From positions 8,181,001 through 8,245,000 of the forward strand of contig CP099841.1 in NCBI GenBank assembly GCA_030062745.1: DNA of 64,000 nt. Reading direction: 5' to 3'. Positions 1 through 12,269 of this stretch are shown here, piece after piece. The notes under the pieces are model-generated. The model was not told the origin of the DNA. It searched no databases and saw only the letters and a program-made list of their open reading frames with translations. The translations under genes were made by a program, and so were the position numbers. Within the stretch, counting starts at the first letter, position 1. Each line of letters opens with the position of its first letter. The stretch is from Capitulum mitella. Its lineage: Eukaryota; Arthropoda; Thecostraca; Pollicipedomorpha; Pollicipedidae.

Positions 1-1173
1 ATCCACGCGGGGCGGTCACGGGCGGCCGCTGGACGGCGCTCCGGGGCCGGCCGGGCCGGGGACGGGCGGGGCCGGATCGGGCCGGGCCGCGCGGGAGAGA
101 GGGCCGCCGCGGCCCGAGGCGGCACCGATCATAGACGGGTCAGACGCCCCGCGGGCTGGCGTTCCGCTCGTGTGGACATGTGCGGTTGGGATTTATGGGT
201 TTCGAGTGGCGCGCCGGCGGAAATTATGGTGGCCGCGAGTGGACCGTTTTGTCATGGCTTCCGTGACCAATTTCTTATGAAACTGATCCCCACGCTGTCG
301 GGCACGTGTAGCAAGGGTTGATTGAACGTCTGCTTGGGGTTTCCGTGCGGCGGTTTTATGAAATTGACGCGGTTGTTACCGCTGCCCGTGACATCAGCAT
401 GTGATGCTTAAAGCGGACTCGGCGTCGATACTTCAGGCTATGATCGAATGTAGTTTTCGTATCACAATTTTGTCTTCAGCGTTTCTCCAGTCTTCATCAG
501 TCTTCATTTTTGTCAAAAACCGTTTTCAGACAGTGTTTAACGTAGCCATGAACCCTACCACCGATGAAAAAGTCTGACTAGGTTGGACTCGTGTTTTATT
601 GTCCCATGTAGCACCAAGAGCCATTGGTTTGAACTCTGTGAACCCTCGCGCTCGTTTAAAAAGAACCGACACAAGGCCGTCTGATTCTGTGACCTAATCG
701 CGAGGCTGTATCATCTGAGTTCATTAGGTCTCCGTGCTGGCTTCATTTCAGGCCTAGTGTAACATGGATTGAATTAGCCGGCATGCGTTTTATTTCGCCC
801 GTGCCCTTGAAGGAGTGCCTAAATCTGGTTTTATTGCCGTGTTATAACTCACCATGTAGCCAAACCCCGTCGGCGAGATTGCGAACCGTTTAACACTTGA
901 CCTGCGCACTGACTTTTCATGTGAATCATGATTTGCATGCCGGATCCGTTCACGCAAAAGTACGCAACTACGGCCGAGCACAATCTCCTCCCGTTCGCTT
1001 TTAGCCGAGTTAATGGCTACTTCGTGATCGTATCTTTTATGTCTGCCTCGTAATGTGGCAAAAATATGCGCGAGGTCCCTTGGATCATGGACTCAGTGAA
1101 CTCAGCGCGAGCGGCAGAACTCTGCGTGCCCGATGGAGCGCGCACGCGGCGGGCTCTCGGAGCTGCCGGCTCG
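1..1173. other. Non-coding DNA, GC-rich left edge
   Basis: The first 130 bases are an extremely GC-rich, CpG-rich island cut by the window edge. From about 180 to 1170 the composition is mixed and short frames have no recognisable protein features. Nothing else is supported here. Confidence 0.5.
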
Positions 1174-1258
1174 CACGTGCGCCGCCCGCTGACGTCAGAT
1201 CACGGCACGATGCTGTCCGATCGCGGCTGTAACTCGGTCTCGACAGCCGCGCTATAAA
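1174..1258 (+). promoter_or_regulatory. Candidate Pol II promoter: E-box, CRE and TATA box
   Basis: A canonical E-box CACGTG (1174-1179) is followed by a full palindromic cAMP-response element TGACGTCA (1190-1197) and a TATA box TATAAA (1253-1258) in GC-rich surroundings. The TATA position predicts a start near 1283-1290. A good splice donor GTGAGT lies at 1373-1378, so the transcript could begin with a short non-coding exon of about 90 bases. The motifs are seen; promoter activity is inference. No coding exon on the plus strand could be attached to it. Confidence 0.35.
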
Positions 1259-1378
1259 CGCCTCGGGGCTGCAGGTACTGCGGGATTTTTGGCACGACTG
1301 CTAGTGATTGGTACGAGGCGGATGCGTTGTGAGAGCACACGGGCCGCCTCGTTTTGGGACCGCGGAGACTGCGTGAGT

Positions 1379-4300
1379 GAGTAAGACGGTAACTGGCGGT
1401 TCTCCGCTGGAGATTGCAACGCACAGAAACTGCATTGCCGCATGCGCTCGTATCACAGCACGTTTCGCCGTAGCGCCCTGGGTGGCGCGGGCGGCACGCG
1501 GGCACTGTTTTGGGGATTTCGGAAAGCCGCTGCTGTCGGATCGGTCAGAGTGGCACGTTTTGTCGGGTGTTACCGGGCGACCTACGGCGCTGCTTGGACA
1601 GCGGCTCAGCCGACGCCGTTTGTTCCTTGCCGGATAAGCAGTGTATCAAGCTCGGGTCCTGTAAACCCGCCGTCCACGGACAAAAGGCGGAAGTGTTTAA
1701 GTGGGATGTCTTTGTATGCCAGTCCTACGCGCTTGCCGAAAAGCTCGGCTTAGGACCCTTCTGTAACATTCTCGCGTATTGTAATCACATTATGGCCCCC
1801 GCTTAAACGCATAATGACTAAACGTCTGGAATATTAGCATGCCAGCAATGCTCTTATGTAAATTACTACCGGCTTAAGAATGCACGTTCATTTTTATTTA
1901 AGTCTGGTTAAGCCTCCCGGGGTTGGTGCTTAAGATAATGGCGTCAACGTTGTTAAGGAGTCACGGACTGTCAAGGTTACGGCGCACATAGCCGGATCAC
2001 CAGTGGGACCCGCCTGAAAACCAGTGGGCACCTTGTGGCGGGCGGGGTCACTGCGCCCGCCGCGGCGGCAGACCGCCAAATCCGGCCGGCAGAGTTCGTC
2101 AGCGCGCTGGGCTCCGGACGGCGGCACCAGGTCCGGGTGGTGGCCGGCTGACAGCGAATGACTGGGACCGACACCGGCTGGGACCGGGCGCACGGCGCGC
2201 CGACGTGCGCTCCGTCGTTGGGCGACGTACGCTTCACCGGGCAGTGCTGTTGTGGAGGCAGCGTTTTGGCCCGTCGTTTCGCATGCTTGCACGGAGTTAG
2301 TCGACATGTGCGAAGAGCTGGGCTTAAACTTGTCGGCTACGCGAGGAAGACAAAAGGCGACATTCCAGCCATAAACACAAAGGATTACTTTTTCAGCTCA
2401 TGTGCAGGGTGGCGAACCTTACTGCGTAACGTGAGGAGTGCGCGTTGTTCCAGAGCTAAACATTTTTAAAATGATATTGAAAGAAGAAATGGTCTTCAGC
2501 GCGCATTGTCTTCCAGACCGTGTCCTTTTCCTTCGATGTAGATGCACATACACTCACGCGATTGAGATCCACCGCGTTCCTCAGGTTGCGGATCTGTGTA
2601 AGGCGGTCGGCGTTGAACGTGTTTCGGAATGGAGATACTCGTATATAGGTCAGGGTTTTTTGAAGCGATCTTTGTTATTGGAGCGCTCAGACGTGCTTTT
2701 TAGGACAGCACACGGCTAAACGGGATTCCCCAGAGGTACTCGCAGAAGCAGCCTCTGACACGCCTGCAGCGGGACAACTGTGAATTGGAACTTGGCGCGT
2801 TTTTCTCAGAACCGGCAATCCTCGAAACGTAACCAGGAGCTCCCCTTTCGGCGTGGATTGTGAAGCAGCGTCTCGTCCGTTTTCACGCTCCACGGTACCT
2901 CGAATCCGCGATATCGGACCTCGAAATGGCCGCCGAAATTCGAACGCGTCACGCCTCTCGGCGCTGGGACGTGCGCGAGATAAAGGCTGGCGGCGTGCGT
3001 CGGCGGCGCCTGCGCTCGGCGGCCCCGTGCGCCCACGCGCCGCCCGGACCCGGCCGCCGTGGTTATCGAGTTGGCCGCTATCTGCGGCGCGGCGTTGCGT
3101 AAAGCGCGCGACTGCCGCCGTCGGGCCGCCACGTCTCCATTCAGAGCGGCCGTGCGCCTCTCAGCGCCGCCGCCGCCGACAGACGCGCACATTGTTCCCC
3201 GATAATCGAAGCCGGCGGCGGCGGCGGCGGCGGCCCGCGTCACGAGCGGCGGCCGCCGCCGGTTGTCATGGTTACCGGAGCGGCGTGGCCAGTGGCCGGC
3301 CGCCGGCCGCGCGGGCAGCCGCCCGGTGAAAGGCAGCCCGGCAATCGGCGGTTGATTCATAAAACCGACAGTTTTTACGCGCCGGGCGGCCGCTGGTGGG
3401 GTCGACGGGAAGCGGAGCGCACCTGCCAGGGCGGACCTCGCCCCCTGACCGGACACAGAGCGGCCCTGCCGCGTGTGCGGCCTCAGAGCTGTTGTGGTGG
3501 ACGCGGGTCGGGCGTCAGGTTGCGTGCATAGGCCTGTTGACACCAACGTGATAATATGACTGACGGGTGGCTGCCCATCGCCACGCCATGCAACCAGCCG
3601 ATGCCACCGGCGTTCACTTTCCTCACGAAACATGTGGAAAGAAATTATGTGGAAATAGAACGCGTCGCTCTTTCTCCGAAGGTGCTCGGGAGCGCGTTTG
3701 TCGGGGCGATGGTAGCCCGCATAAGGATGATGTGGTAGGTTTCACGCATAGTTTGCGTCGAGCCGTGCTGAATGAAAACGCATGAGGCGTTCTGATGGTT
3801 TAGCCATTGTGCAACATCACGCCGAATCGTTTTGCGCTCGTCGCATTTGCATAGCTACATTGTATTACGTGCACCCGTCGTGATTTAATGAGCTTTTACC
3901 CGCTGAGTTTTTCGACAAATTCACTTTTACGCGGCCGTCACGACGACTCCGGAGAGACTGCCAGGCCGTGTCGACACCCGGCAAAGGTGACGAACCCCAT
4001 CAGAGGTTAATGCGCGTGCGGTTAGCACAGGCAGCGTCTGATTGGGGGGCGGCCGTGGACGTGCGGCTGTCGACCGGAGAAATGCTGGGTGTGAAATTGC
4101 GTGAAGAGACGTTTGTGAGGCCGTTCGTTCGAAAACCTCGCTGGGCGACGTTAGTTTGCTTTGACTGGCCGCCGAATCGCTCCGAGAGTGTCATCAAGCC
4201 GTGATCTCAGAACGGCGCCTGGTGTCTTGTCTCGGATACAGTCGTGTTCCTGGCCACCTGGCCATGAGTGCCGCCCGACCCGGACGTGCGGCGGTTTCTT

Positions 4301-4640
4301 ATGTGGTGTATGTCGAACAAATACAACGCCTGAATGGTGTTGGAATGGGAGATGGCGATAAGCAGAACTTGTTTTGTTGACCGTGACCCCGTCACCCAAG
4401 TGGTCTGCCCTGGGATAGGTTTGCCGCGGGCCACGCGCTCAGCAAAGCCGACGTGTCTTAATCGCATCATGCAAAGCCATGGCCTCGCGGAGTATTTTCC
4501 CTTCTGTCGGAGAAAGCCGGCCAGCAGCGATGGGACCGGGAGCCTTGTGGATCACTCATTGCCAGCTGAAAACCAGGGCGCTCGTAGCGGCTGCGCCCAC
4601 CGGGCGGCAAGCCGTGCACTGCTGGTGCAGGTCCTGGCCA
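1379..4640. other. No gene recognised; one GC island
   Basis: A GC/CpG island occupies roughly 2900-3520 and is open in most frames on both strands only because TA-containing stop codons are rare. The rest is mixed-composition DNA with short frames lacking domains, signal peptides or convincing splice sites. Confidence 0.5.
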
Positions 4641-4665
4641 CTCCACACACAGGAGGTGTGTGGAG
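4641..4665. repeat. Perfect 10-bp inverted repeat (hairpin)
   Basis: The arms CTCCACACAC (4641-4650) and GTGTGTGGAG (4656-4665) are exact reverse complements around the five-base loop AGGAG. It could form a stable hairpin in DNA or RNA. No flanking gene explains it. Confidence 0.7.
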
Positions 4666-4847
4666 CGACAGAACAGTCCTCGTGCCTCCACGCGCCAGTC
4701 CTGCTCCCCGCAAACCGGTGTTGTTTTTTTCTACGTGTGTAAAGGCTAGTCGTGGTATAGCCGTAGAGACCATGAGCGTCATAAAACATGTGGATCGGTC
4801 CGGGCCCAGCCTTGGATGGGTCCGGTCCTTCTAGAGGCTGATCTCCG

Positions 4848-4947
4848 TTAGCAGACCGGACCCAGACCCTCCACAGGCCTGTTAGGGTCCGGCAGCAGAC
4901 CAGTCCGAGACCCTCTGCAGTCACTCCGGGTCCGGCAGCAGACCAGT
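4848..4947. repeat. Degenerate ~43-bp tandem duplication
   Basis: The 20-mer beginning GGGTCCGGCAGC occurs identically at 4885-4904 and 4928-4947, 43 bases apart. A diverged third copy containing GCAGACC lies just upstream near 4850. It is a short decayed minisatellite beside the GC-rich tract at 5.2 kb. Confidence 0.6.
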
Positions 4948-5123
4948 GCCGGGCCGCGGGGCTGGTCGGCGTTGAGTCACCAGCGCCGGGCCGGGCGGGA
5001 CGCCCGGTCAGTGTAACAGGGATGCGGCGCGGCGGCCGCCCAGAAGGCCACTCTCACTTTTATGCGGCCGGACGCGGGCGGCCCGGGCGGCGCCGCCGGC
5101 GGAAAGGTCCGCTGGGGCCGGCG

Positions 5124-5137
5124 TGACGACGTCGTCA
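5124..5137. repeat. 14-bp perfect palindrome
   Basis: TGACGACGTCGTCA is its own reverse complement and contains the GACGTC core shared with CRE-type sites. It lies about 50 bases left of the 37-bp minisatellite. Regulatory function is not shown. Confidence 0.6.
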
Positions 5138-5184
5138 GGCCGCCGGGTGAAACCCCGCGGCGTCCAGCACGCCCGCGCCGGCGG

Positions 5185-5435
5185 CGGCGGCCGGGCGGGG
5201 CGCCGGCAGGAGGCCCGCCGCCGGCGGCCGGGCGGGGCGCCGGCAGGAGGCCCGCCGCCGGCGGCCGGGCGGGGCGCCGGCAGGAGACTGCGCCGGAGGC
5301 GGCCGGGCGGGGCGCCGGCAGGAGACTGCGCCGGAGGCGGCCCGCCGGCGGCGGCCGGGCGGGGCGCCGGCAGGAGGCCCGCCGCCGGCGGCCGGGCGGG
5401 GCGCCGGCAGGAGGCCCGCCGCCGGCTGCCGGGAT
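5185..5435. repeat. GC-rich minisatellite, ~37-bp unit, about six copies
   Basis: The core CCGGGCGGGGCGCCGGCAGG recurs at 5191, 5228, 5265, 5303, 5355 and 5392, giving spacings of 37, 37, 38, 52 and 37. Two units carry a variant beginning GAGACTGCG in place of GAGGCCCGC. Frames on both strands stay open through the array and would encode Gly/Ala/Arg/Pro repeats. Neither strand has a convincing start, splice site or family match, so I treat it as non-coding. Confidence 0.8.
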
Positions 5436-6948
5436 CGAACGAGGCGGGTCGCATGCTCGGCGCTGGCCGGTCACGGAAGGGTTGGTCTGGCGAGGGCGGA
5501 GTGCGACAGGTGCGCCTTTCTTCGGCGCTTTCCAGCCATCAGGGTGTTTCAAAGCGACGCCTTGTGCCGCGAAAGATCTCGCCGGTTCACGTTTCGCAGA
5601 GCGTAACCGGGACAGCTGTGTGGCTCTGCTACACAGCCAACTTTTATGATGGAAACTCGCTCGCGGCCTCCACCGGCTTTTCTTTATTACCCCCGTCCGT
5701 CGTGGGCTTTTAAAGCTGTCTGTTTAAATGCCATCGCAGTGCTTGGAAAAATGTCAGTATCCTTATGCCTCACCTGGGGAAGCTTTCTTGTTAATACGCT
5801 ATTAATTTTGCACACTCAAGGTCGGCCAAGTCCGTGAGGATGAACGCAGTTGGTACTTATCGGGCTGATACGCGCTTCCAGTCGTTTTTACCTGGCCATT
5901 TATGCAGTAAATTAGCCGTCTCTGATTAATGCACTGTTGCCGCTGGCAGCCCGCAGACTACGCTCCAGCGATCCGACATAAGAATCCGTGACATAAGAAT
6001 CCGTCGTAATCGGACTAACCGGCCGCCGCTGGTAATCCCTCACCTCGGCGTGGTCGGGTGTATTTACTGAGCCGTGCGGCGGCCGCCAGCGGACGGGTTT
6101 GGCAGCTGCCGACCCTGACATTGGGCGGTGCCGTCGGCGCCCCGGCGTCCCCGGTGGCGCGGCTCCACGCAGCTGCGACCCGGCGTCGTCTCCGAGCGGA
6201 CGCCCGGACGGCAGACTCGCCGGCGGCGGCCGTCACTCGCGCGCGGCGCGGAAGCGGGCACCGTCAGCGCTGCGCAGTGGTCTCGGATGGCGAGGCGATG
6301 GCCTCCGGCTCTTCACCGAGGCTGAAAATGTTCGTGACGTATCCGAGATTGTGTGGGCGGGTTCCGGACATCTGTTGTTTCCCACACTGCGCTGCGGTAG
6401 GCGCTTGTCTTTGTTTGTCTTGTCGGCCGTCCGTTGAGACGGTTTAAGCTAGGCTTTTGGTGATGTCTCGGGGCCTCATGCACACGAATCGCTCTTCCGT
6501 TGCATGCGGTACGAACATGGGAAAGGCTTCAGCGCCCGCAGCTGTACCCCACGGCCCGAACCGGACCGAAGTGTCGTCAGCACCGCTGCCGGCCGGCGTG
6601 GGCCGCAGTGAAACGCACCGGCCAGTCGCCGACCGATTGCACGAGACGCTGCACGACCGGACTGGGCCGGACGGCCGGTGAAACCGCCATGGGCCGCGCC
6701 GTGCCACAGCGCCGGCCGCCGCTCCGGAACCGGGCGGAGCGGCGGCGGCGGCGGCGGCGCGGCGGGGTGCCGGCTGACCGCGCCCCGGGCCCCGATGACG
6801 TCACGGCGAAGGTCGCCGCACCGGCCGCGGGCTCGGCTTAGTTCCCGACAGTTGCGTGAGGCGAGCTGCACGCAGCGCGGTAATGGGGCGAGAGGGTATG
6901 ACGGTGTGTGGTCGAGGCAGTGGAGTGCGCTGTTAACGGCCCGCCGGC
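5436..6948. other. No gene recognised; small duplication and GC islands
   Basis: A 15-base direct duplication GACATAAGAATCCGT lies at 5975-5989 and 5990-6004. GC-rich patches occur at about 6010-6290 and 6580-6850. Nothing else is supported. Confidence 0.45.
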
Positions 6949-7912
6949 CGGCTGCAGAGTGGTGACGGTCACCACGAGGTCGGCTTCAGAGTGGTGGCGG
7001 TCACCGCGAGGTCGGCTTCAGAGTGGTGGCGGTCACCGCGAGGTCGGCTGCAGAGTGGTGGCGGTCACCGCGAGGTCGGCTGCAGAGTGGTGGCGGTCAC
7101 CACGAGGTCGGCTTCAGAGTGGTGGCGGTCACCGCGAGGTCGGCTTCAGAGTGGTGGCGGTCACCGCGAGGTCGGCTGCAGAGTGGTGGCGGTCACCGCG
7201 AGGTCGGCTTCAGAGTGGTGACGGTCACCACGGGGTCGGCGAGAGTGGTGGCGGCACCGCGAGGTCGGCTGCAGAGTGGTGGCGGTCACCGCGAGGTCGG
7301 CTGCAGAGTGGTGGCGGTCACCGCGAGGTCGGCTGCAGAGTGGTGACGGTCACCACGGGGTCGGCTGCAGAGTGGTGACGGTCACCACGGGGTCGGCTGC
7401 AGAGTGGTGGCGGTCACCACGGGGTCGGCTGCAGAGTGGTGGCGGTCACCGCGAGGTCGGCTTCAGAGTGGTGACGGTCACCACGGGGTCGGCTGCAGAG
7501 TGGTGGCGGTCACCGCGAGGTCGGCTGCAGAGTGGTGACGGTCACCGCGAGGTCGGCTGCAGAGTGGTGACGGTCACCACGAGGTCGGCTGCAGAGTGGT
7601 GACGGTCACCACGGGGTCGGCTGCAGAGTGGTGGCGGTCACCGCGAGGTCGGCTGCAGAGTGGTGACGGTCACCACGGGGTCGGCTGCAGAGTGGTGGCG
7701 GTCACCACGGGGTCGGCTTCAGAGTGGTGACGGTCACCACGGGGTCGGCTGCAGAGTGGTGACGGTCACCACGGGGTCGGCTTCAGAGTGGTGACGGTCA
7801 CCGCGAGGTCGGCTGCAGAGTGGTGGCGGTCACCGCGAGGTCGGCTGCAGAGTGGTGACGGTCACCGCGAGGTCGGCTGCAGAGTGGTGGCGGTCACCGC
7901 GAGGTCGGCTGC
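6949..7912. repeat. 32-bp minisatellite, about 30 copies
   Basis: A head-to-tail array of a 32-bp unit runs for about 964 bases. A typical unit starts GAGTGGTGGCGGTCACCG and ends AGGTCGGCTGCA. Units vary mainly at a few sites: GTGA/GTGG before CGGTCACC, CAC/CGC after it, GGGG/GAGG, and GCTGCA/GCTTCA. The GTGA form usually travels with CAC and GGGG, and then GTGGTGAC and GTCACCAC are perfect 8-bp arms around one base. A shortened unit lies near 7228-7262. As 32 is not a multiple of three, the frames rotate, so the open frames here are not genes. Confidence 0.93.
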
Positions 7913-10900
7913 GGCCGGATGCGTGTGCTGGATTTAGCGGTTAGGGTGCAGGTTATCCCGTCGTGGGCTGGGACGATTGGGGCTGATGACCATTCAGTTA
8001 CGTCCCGTAGACGAGGTGTCTGGGATTGCCGGCGTTGAGCTACCGCTAGACCTCGTGACGGCCTCAGTGCGGAGTCGTTTTGTCTGAGCGCGGCTGGCTG
8101 TTCGGGAAGCTCGGGAAGTTCAGCATTCGCATTCCACTAGTCGGCACCTGTCTCCGGGGACTCGCAATGTGCTGACCCAGCGGCGTGAACTTTCCTTTTA
8201 AAACGCGTGACCAAATCGACCCAGAACTACTCACGATGTGCGAAAGCCGGCCGCTGTGTCACTCGTTAGCGAGCGACCAAACGTGAAACCCTGGGCGCCG
8301 CCCACCCGTCCCGTCCCGTCCCGGCCGAGGACCTTTGAGCGGCTTGGAGCGGCGCGCCTGCCGGGTCGGCGCCCGTTTCGGTCGCCGCCGCCGCGGCGCT
8401 TTCTTCCGGCCGAAATACGACGGCACCGCGCCGGCCGGCGACAATCGGACCGTCCGTCGGCCGTTTACATAGATTATCGGCGCTGCACGGCGCATGGCCC
8501 GAGCCGCGGCCAATCTGGTCACGGCATCGGCGTCCGGAGAAACGGCCGGCTGCGTGCGCCCGGCGGCCGCGGATCGGCCGCCGCGCACCGTCGGCCCGAC
8601 CCAGCGGCGCCGTGCCGGGTCGTGGAGCGCGTCTCGTGCGGCTGGACTAGACCAGGGGACGTCGTGGAACGGACACGTGGCGAGGATGGGCTCGGGTGGT
8701 GCCGAGGGAGGCGCGGTGGAGTCTTGTTCGGGTGTGCGGTGGGCGCGTGACGGGCTCGGTGGGGTCTTGCTCGGGTGTGCGGCGGGTTCTTGACGGGCTC
8801 GGTGGGGTCTTGTACGGGTGCGCGGCGGGCTCATGACGGTGCTCGGGTGCGCGGCGGGCTCGTGACGGGCTGGGTGGCGTCGGACGTGGTCCGGGGCGCG
8901 GCTGCCGCCGCTTCTCTGCCTGCCGCCGCGCCGGCCGGCCGTCACCTGGCGGCCGCCGCCAGCTGGCCGCCGCGCGGATGGTCTGTTTAGACGAGGCCGG
9001 TCAAGGTTGTGGCCGGGCGCGGCGGCGGCGGCTGCGGCGGCGGACGACTTTCGCCGCTGGACGCCGGCCGGGCCGGGCGGCCGGGCGGGGCCGGCCGTCT
9101 GTTACCTAGCCGGCCGAGAGAGTCGACCGCCGCTGACGGACGGCCCGGCCCGGCCCGCCGCCACTGGGTGGCCGCGGGGACGGACGGGCGGCTGGCCAGG
9201 CGCCGCGGGAACTACCGACCCTGCCGCTCGGCAATCTGTGGGGATGTGTTTTCAGTGCGGTCACCTTTCCGACGCCTCGCCGTCGGACTGGGCCCCGTCA
9301 GGCGCGACGCCCTCTGCGGGGCATCCGCCTTCTTCGTGGCGTGTCGTGCTTAGTTATTCATGGTCGAGCTGGACGTCACCACCGCTATCACGGCGAGAGC
9401 CGGGGGCAGCCGCGAGTCCAGCTTACGTGCTGTCGGCGCGCGTGGGAGGCCCAGGGTTCACGGCTGGCCGCGGCCGGCCGGTCTTGTTTCACTATCTCCG
9501 CCGTCCGGAGCTGTCGATAAGGCGCGGCGCGACCGGATTGAGTCAGCGACGCGCCGCTCGTTACCGAGATGAAACGATGCGGATCGCGGCGACGGGGGCG
9601 AGCCGGCCGACGAGGCATTCCGACGGCGGCCGCGAGATCGCCGGCGATGGTGAGACAACGGCGCGGGCACCCTCGAGTGCTGTTTCATCACTGCTGGGAC
9701 GCTTGAGAATCCATTACCGCCGCGAAGCCTTCGGCTGTCAGAAATGTGAGATAGTGTGCATACGAAACGGCCAGTCACCTGTTCAATTACCCCAGGTGCG
9801 GTCACGAGTCCGCGCCTCTGCACTTGAGAGGTGGAAAGCCGCTTTGCCGCCGGTATCGTGCATGCTAAGCCATCTGCGTGCAATAGTGTCGGCTGTAAAA
9901 CGCCACAACGTATCTCGGACAGGTAATTTGATTACATTAGTCTTCCGAGGGTGGACGTCGTTCACGTGTACTGTTTTTTTTTCTGCCTGTGGTTAAGGTT
10001 TTGAGTAGCTAAATCTTTCCAGTTTCAGAGTGTATAAATTTGGATCTTTCCTTTCATGCCTGGATTTTCATTTAATCTAAGATTTCTAACTGCATAGGGT
10101 GGAGTAGCGACCAATTTTGCATTCAGACTTTTGCCTGCAACTCATACAGTCACTGAAGGAGTAAATGGTAGTCCCGCGTATGTGCACAAAACAGGGGGTC
10201 TAAATTTCTTTGTTAGGTCTTTGCTGATTGCTTCGCAGGTGTTTGCTGCAATGGAACCTTGCCGAACGCCATTGAAGTTCCCAGTTTTGCCGGGCGAGAC
10301 TGATGATCATGAGTTGGTTCATTCCACGAAACTCGCATACTGATGCTGCCTTGGCCTGGAAAGTCCTCTGCCTATTTGCGACAACTTTTAAATACTACAC
10401 CCTTTTTTGAAGGATGTTTCTCATGTCAGGCATGTCTCGTCATGTAGGTTGCATTCTTGTCAGGTGATCATTATTGAATTATTCCCCGTGGTTTTAATGC
10501 TCGGTCGCAGCCGGAGAACGGTCTGAGCTGACGTGAGCGCGCCGTATAACTGGGATTATTGCCGGATCAGCGCCCGGTAAACATCGACGTTTCCACCCCA
10601 CTCTTTGCCCAAGCGCCAACTCAGGTGCGATCCCTCTGACCCGGTACTGCAACGGCGGCACCGGGGACTGGAGGCGCCGACGGATCGCCGGCGGCCGGCT
10701 GCGGCCCGCTGCCCTGCCCGCCGGCCGGCGACCCCCCGCCGCGCTCATTTCACGCCGCGTCGGAGCCGGCAGGTAAAAACCGGAACCGATCGGCGCGCCG
10801 CGTCGGAGGCCAGCCCTCGTCGGCGCGGTGACGCACGCGAAAAGAAAGCCGACGCGCCGCCTGCGCGGTTGAGGATGGAGTGCGGTGATGGAGGATGGTG

Positions 10901-12269
10901 GTGGTGATTTCTACTGCGATGCTGCTCCTTGCCCTTTGCGGGAAGTGTTTTGGTAGCGGGTTCGCCGCCGAGGACGTGTTTTCGTCGAATTAGCGCTCGG
11001 GAGTGTGTTTCCTGTTGCGGTTGGTTGCCGTAGAGGAGGGCTCAGACGTGTTTGTCGGCTGTGCTTGGCGGCACGTCGGCGCGCAAACGTGCGTCTGCGG
11101 CGATCATTTGCGCCGTTTTTGGTGGGAGTCGCGAACGCGGTTCCAGTGGAATGCCGTGTTTTTGGGCGTAATTGTTTCTTTAACGTTTGCGTGCAAGATC
11201 ACAAGTCCTTTATCTGCCCAGACACTGTATCGTAAGCAAGCTGAATTTGTATGATAGAGCACGGAGTGAACGGTGGCTGGAAAAGCCACATGGACATGAG
11301 TAGCGCGGGGTACGTCGTCGCAGTGGGACGAAACAGTGGAAGTTGCAATCTTCTTACTGCTGTTGTTTATAATTTTCGCAAAAAAATTTTCACCGACCCG
11401 GGCAACTGACAACTGATGTTAGAAGCTGGAACAGGAAGTTCCCGTGGATGTCTAAGACTTCGATAGTAGCCATAAGTAATTATTTTCCATTAAGAACCTT
11501 GAACAGTTTCACCTGTAGGTGATGTCAGCTTCTTGACTTAGTCCATGTGATTGACTTCTTTAAATGTTCTGTTATGCATGCACTTTATGACAGCGTTTGC
11601 ATTGCATCTCATTCGGCGCTTGTTTGTTTCGATGCAGATTACAGCATTCACAACCGTTCCGTCTGGCTCCTTTAAATCCCATGACAAATTGCGAGAAAGT
11701 GCGGAGAACCGAGAACAGAGACCGGGAAAAATGGGCTGTCAATGTGACAGGGATATTGTCTTCGAACCGTTCAGAAGCTCGCTCAGAGAATAGACGGAAA
11801 TTCGATTTGAATTTACGGAACCTGTGAAAGGACGACGAAACATAATTAAACCACGGCTCAATAATGGCGCCAGCGGGATGCTGGGAGATTAGGGTATTGA
11901 TATGGACCCAGCCGTGGACCAGACCGTCTGGCTGGGGGCAGAAAATGAACGTAGCGGCGGGCTGAGGAGCGGATACAGCCAGACGGACGCCCGCGGGGGT
12001 AACTCCCGGGTTTCGGACAGCAAGGCCAGTGGGCCGTCCGGCGGTCATGTGAAGGGACAGGTGTTTCGCCACGCCACCAGAAAGCGACCCCGTCCCGCGA
12101 CCGGTGGCGCCGACCCGGCCGGCACGTGTCGGGCTGGGAGGGTGTCGGCCGAGTGTCGGGCCGGGCTGTCGGCCGCGGTGTCGGGCTGAGTGTGAGGCTC
12201 GGGCGGACGGTGCGTTTCGCCTAGTGACGGCTGTGCGTCGGGCTGAGCGTCGGGAGCGGAGTGTCGGGC
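7913..12269. other. No gene recognised; GC islands, possible intron of minus-strand gene
   Basis: A large GC island spans about 8240-9230 and a smaller one 10600-10850. Within the first, a degenerate ~42-bp tandem repeat lies at 8715-8880. If the minus-strand signal-peptide exon at 12616-12740 is real, this stretch is its first intron. No phase-2 acceptor followed by a convincing minus-strand exon was found. Confidence 0.4.
8715..8880. repeat. Degenerate ~42-bp tandem repeat
   Basis: TGACGG-containing units recur at 8748, 8790, 8833 and 8862, with GGGTCTTG and CGGGTGTGCGGCGGG blocks between them. Spacing is 42-43 bases with one short unit. It lies inside a GC island. Confidence 0.6.

Noticed and set aside
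2806..3633. 275-codon minus-strand frame
   Set aside because: Spans a GC island where stops are rare. Overlapping frames on the plus strand are similarly open and no family is recognised.
6908..7602. Series of plus-strand frames with EWWRSPRGRLQ-type repeats
   Set aside because: Products of the 32-bp minisatellite read in rotating frames, not a gene.
9007..9996. 329-codon plus-strand frame
   Set aside because: Runs from a GC island into AT-rich DNA, has no domain, leader or splice signals, and its composition follows the DNA. Likely chance.
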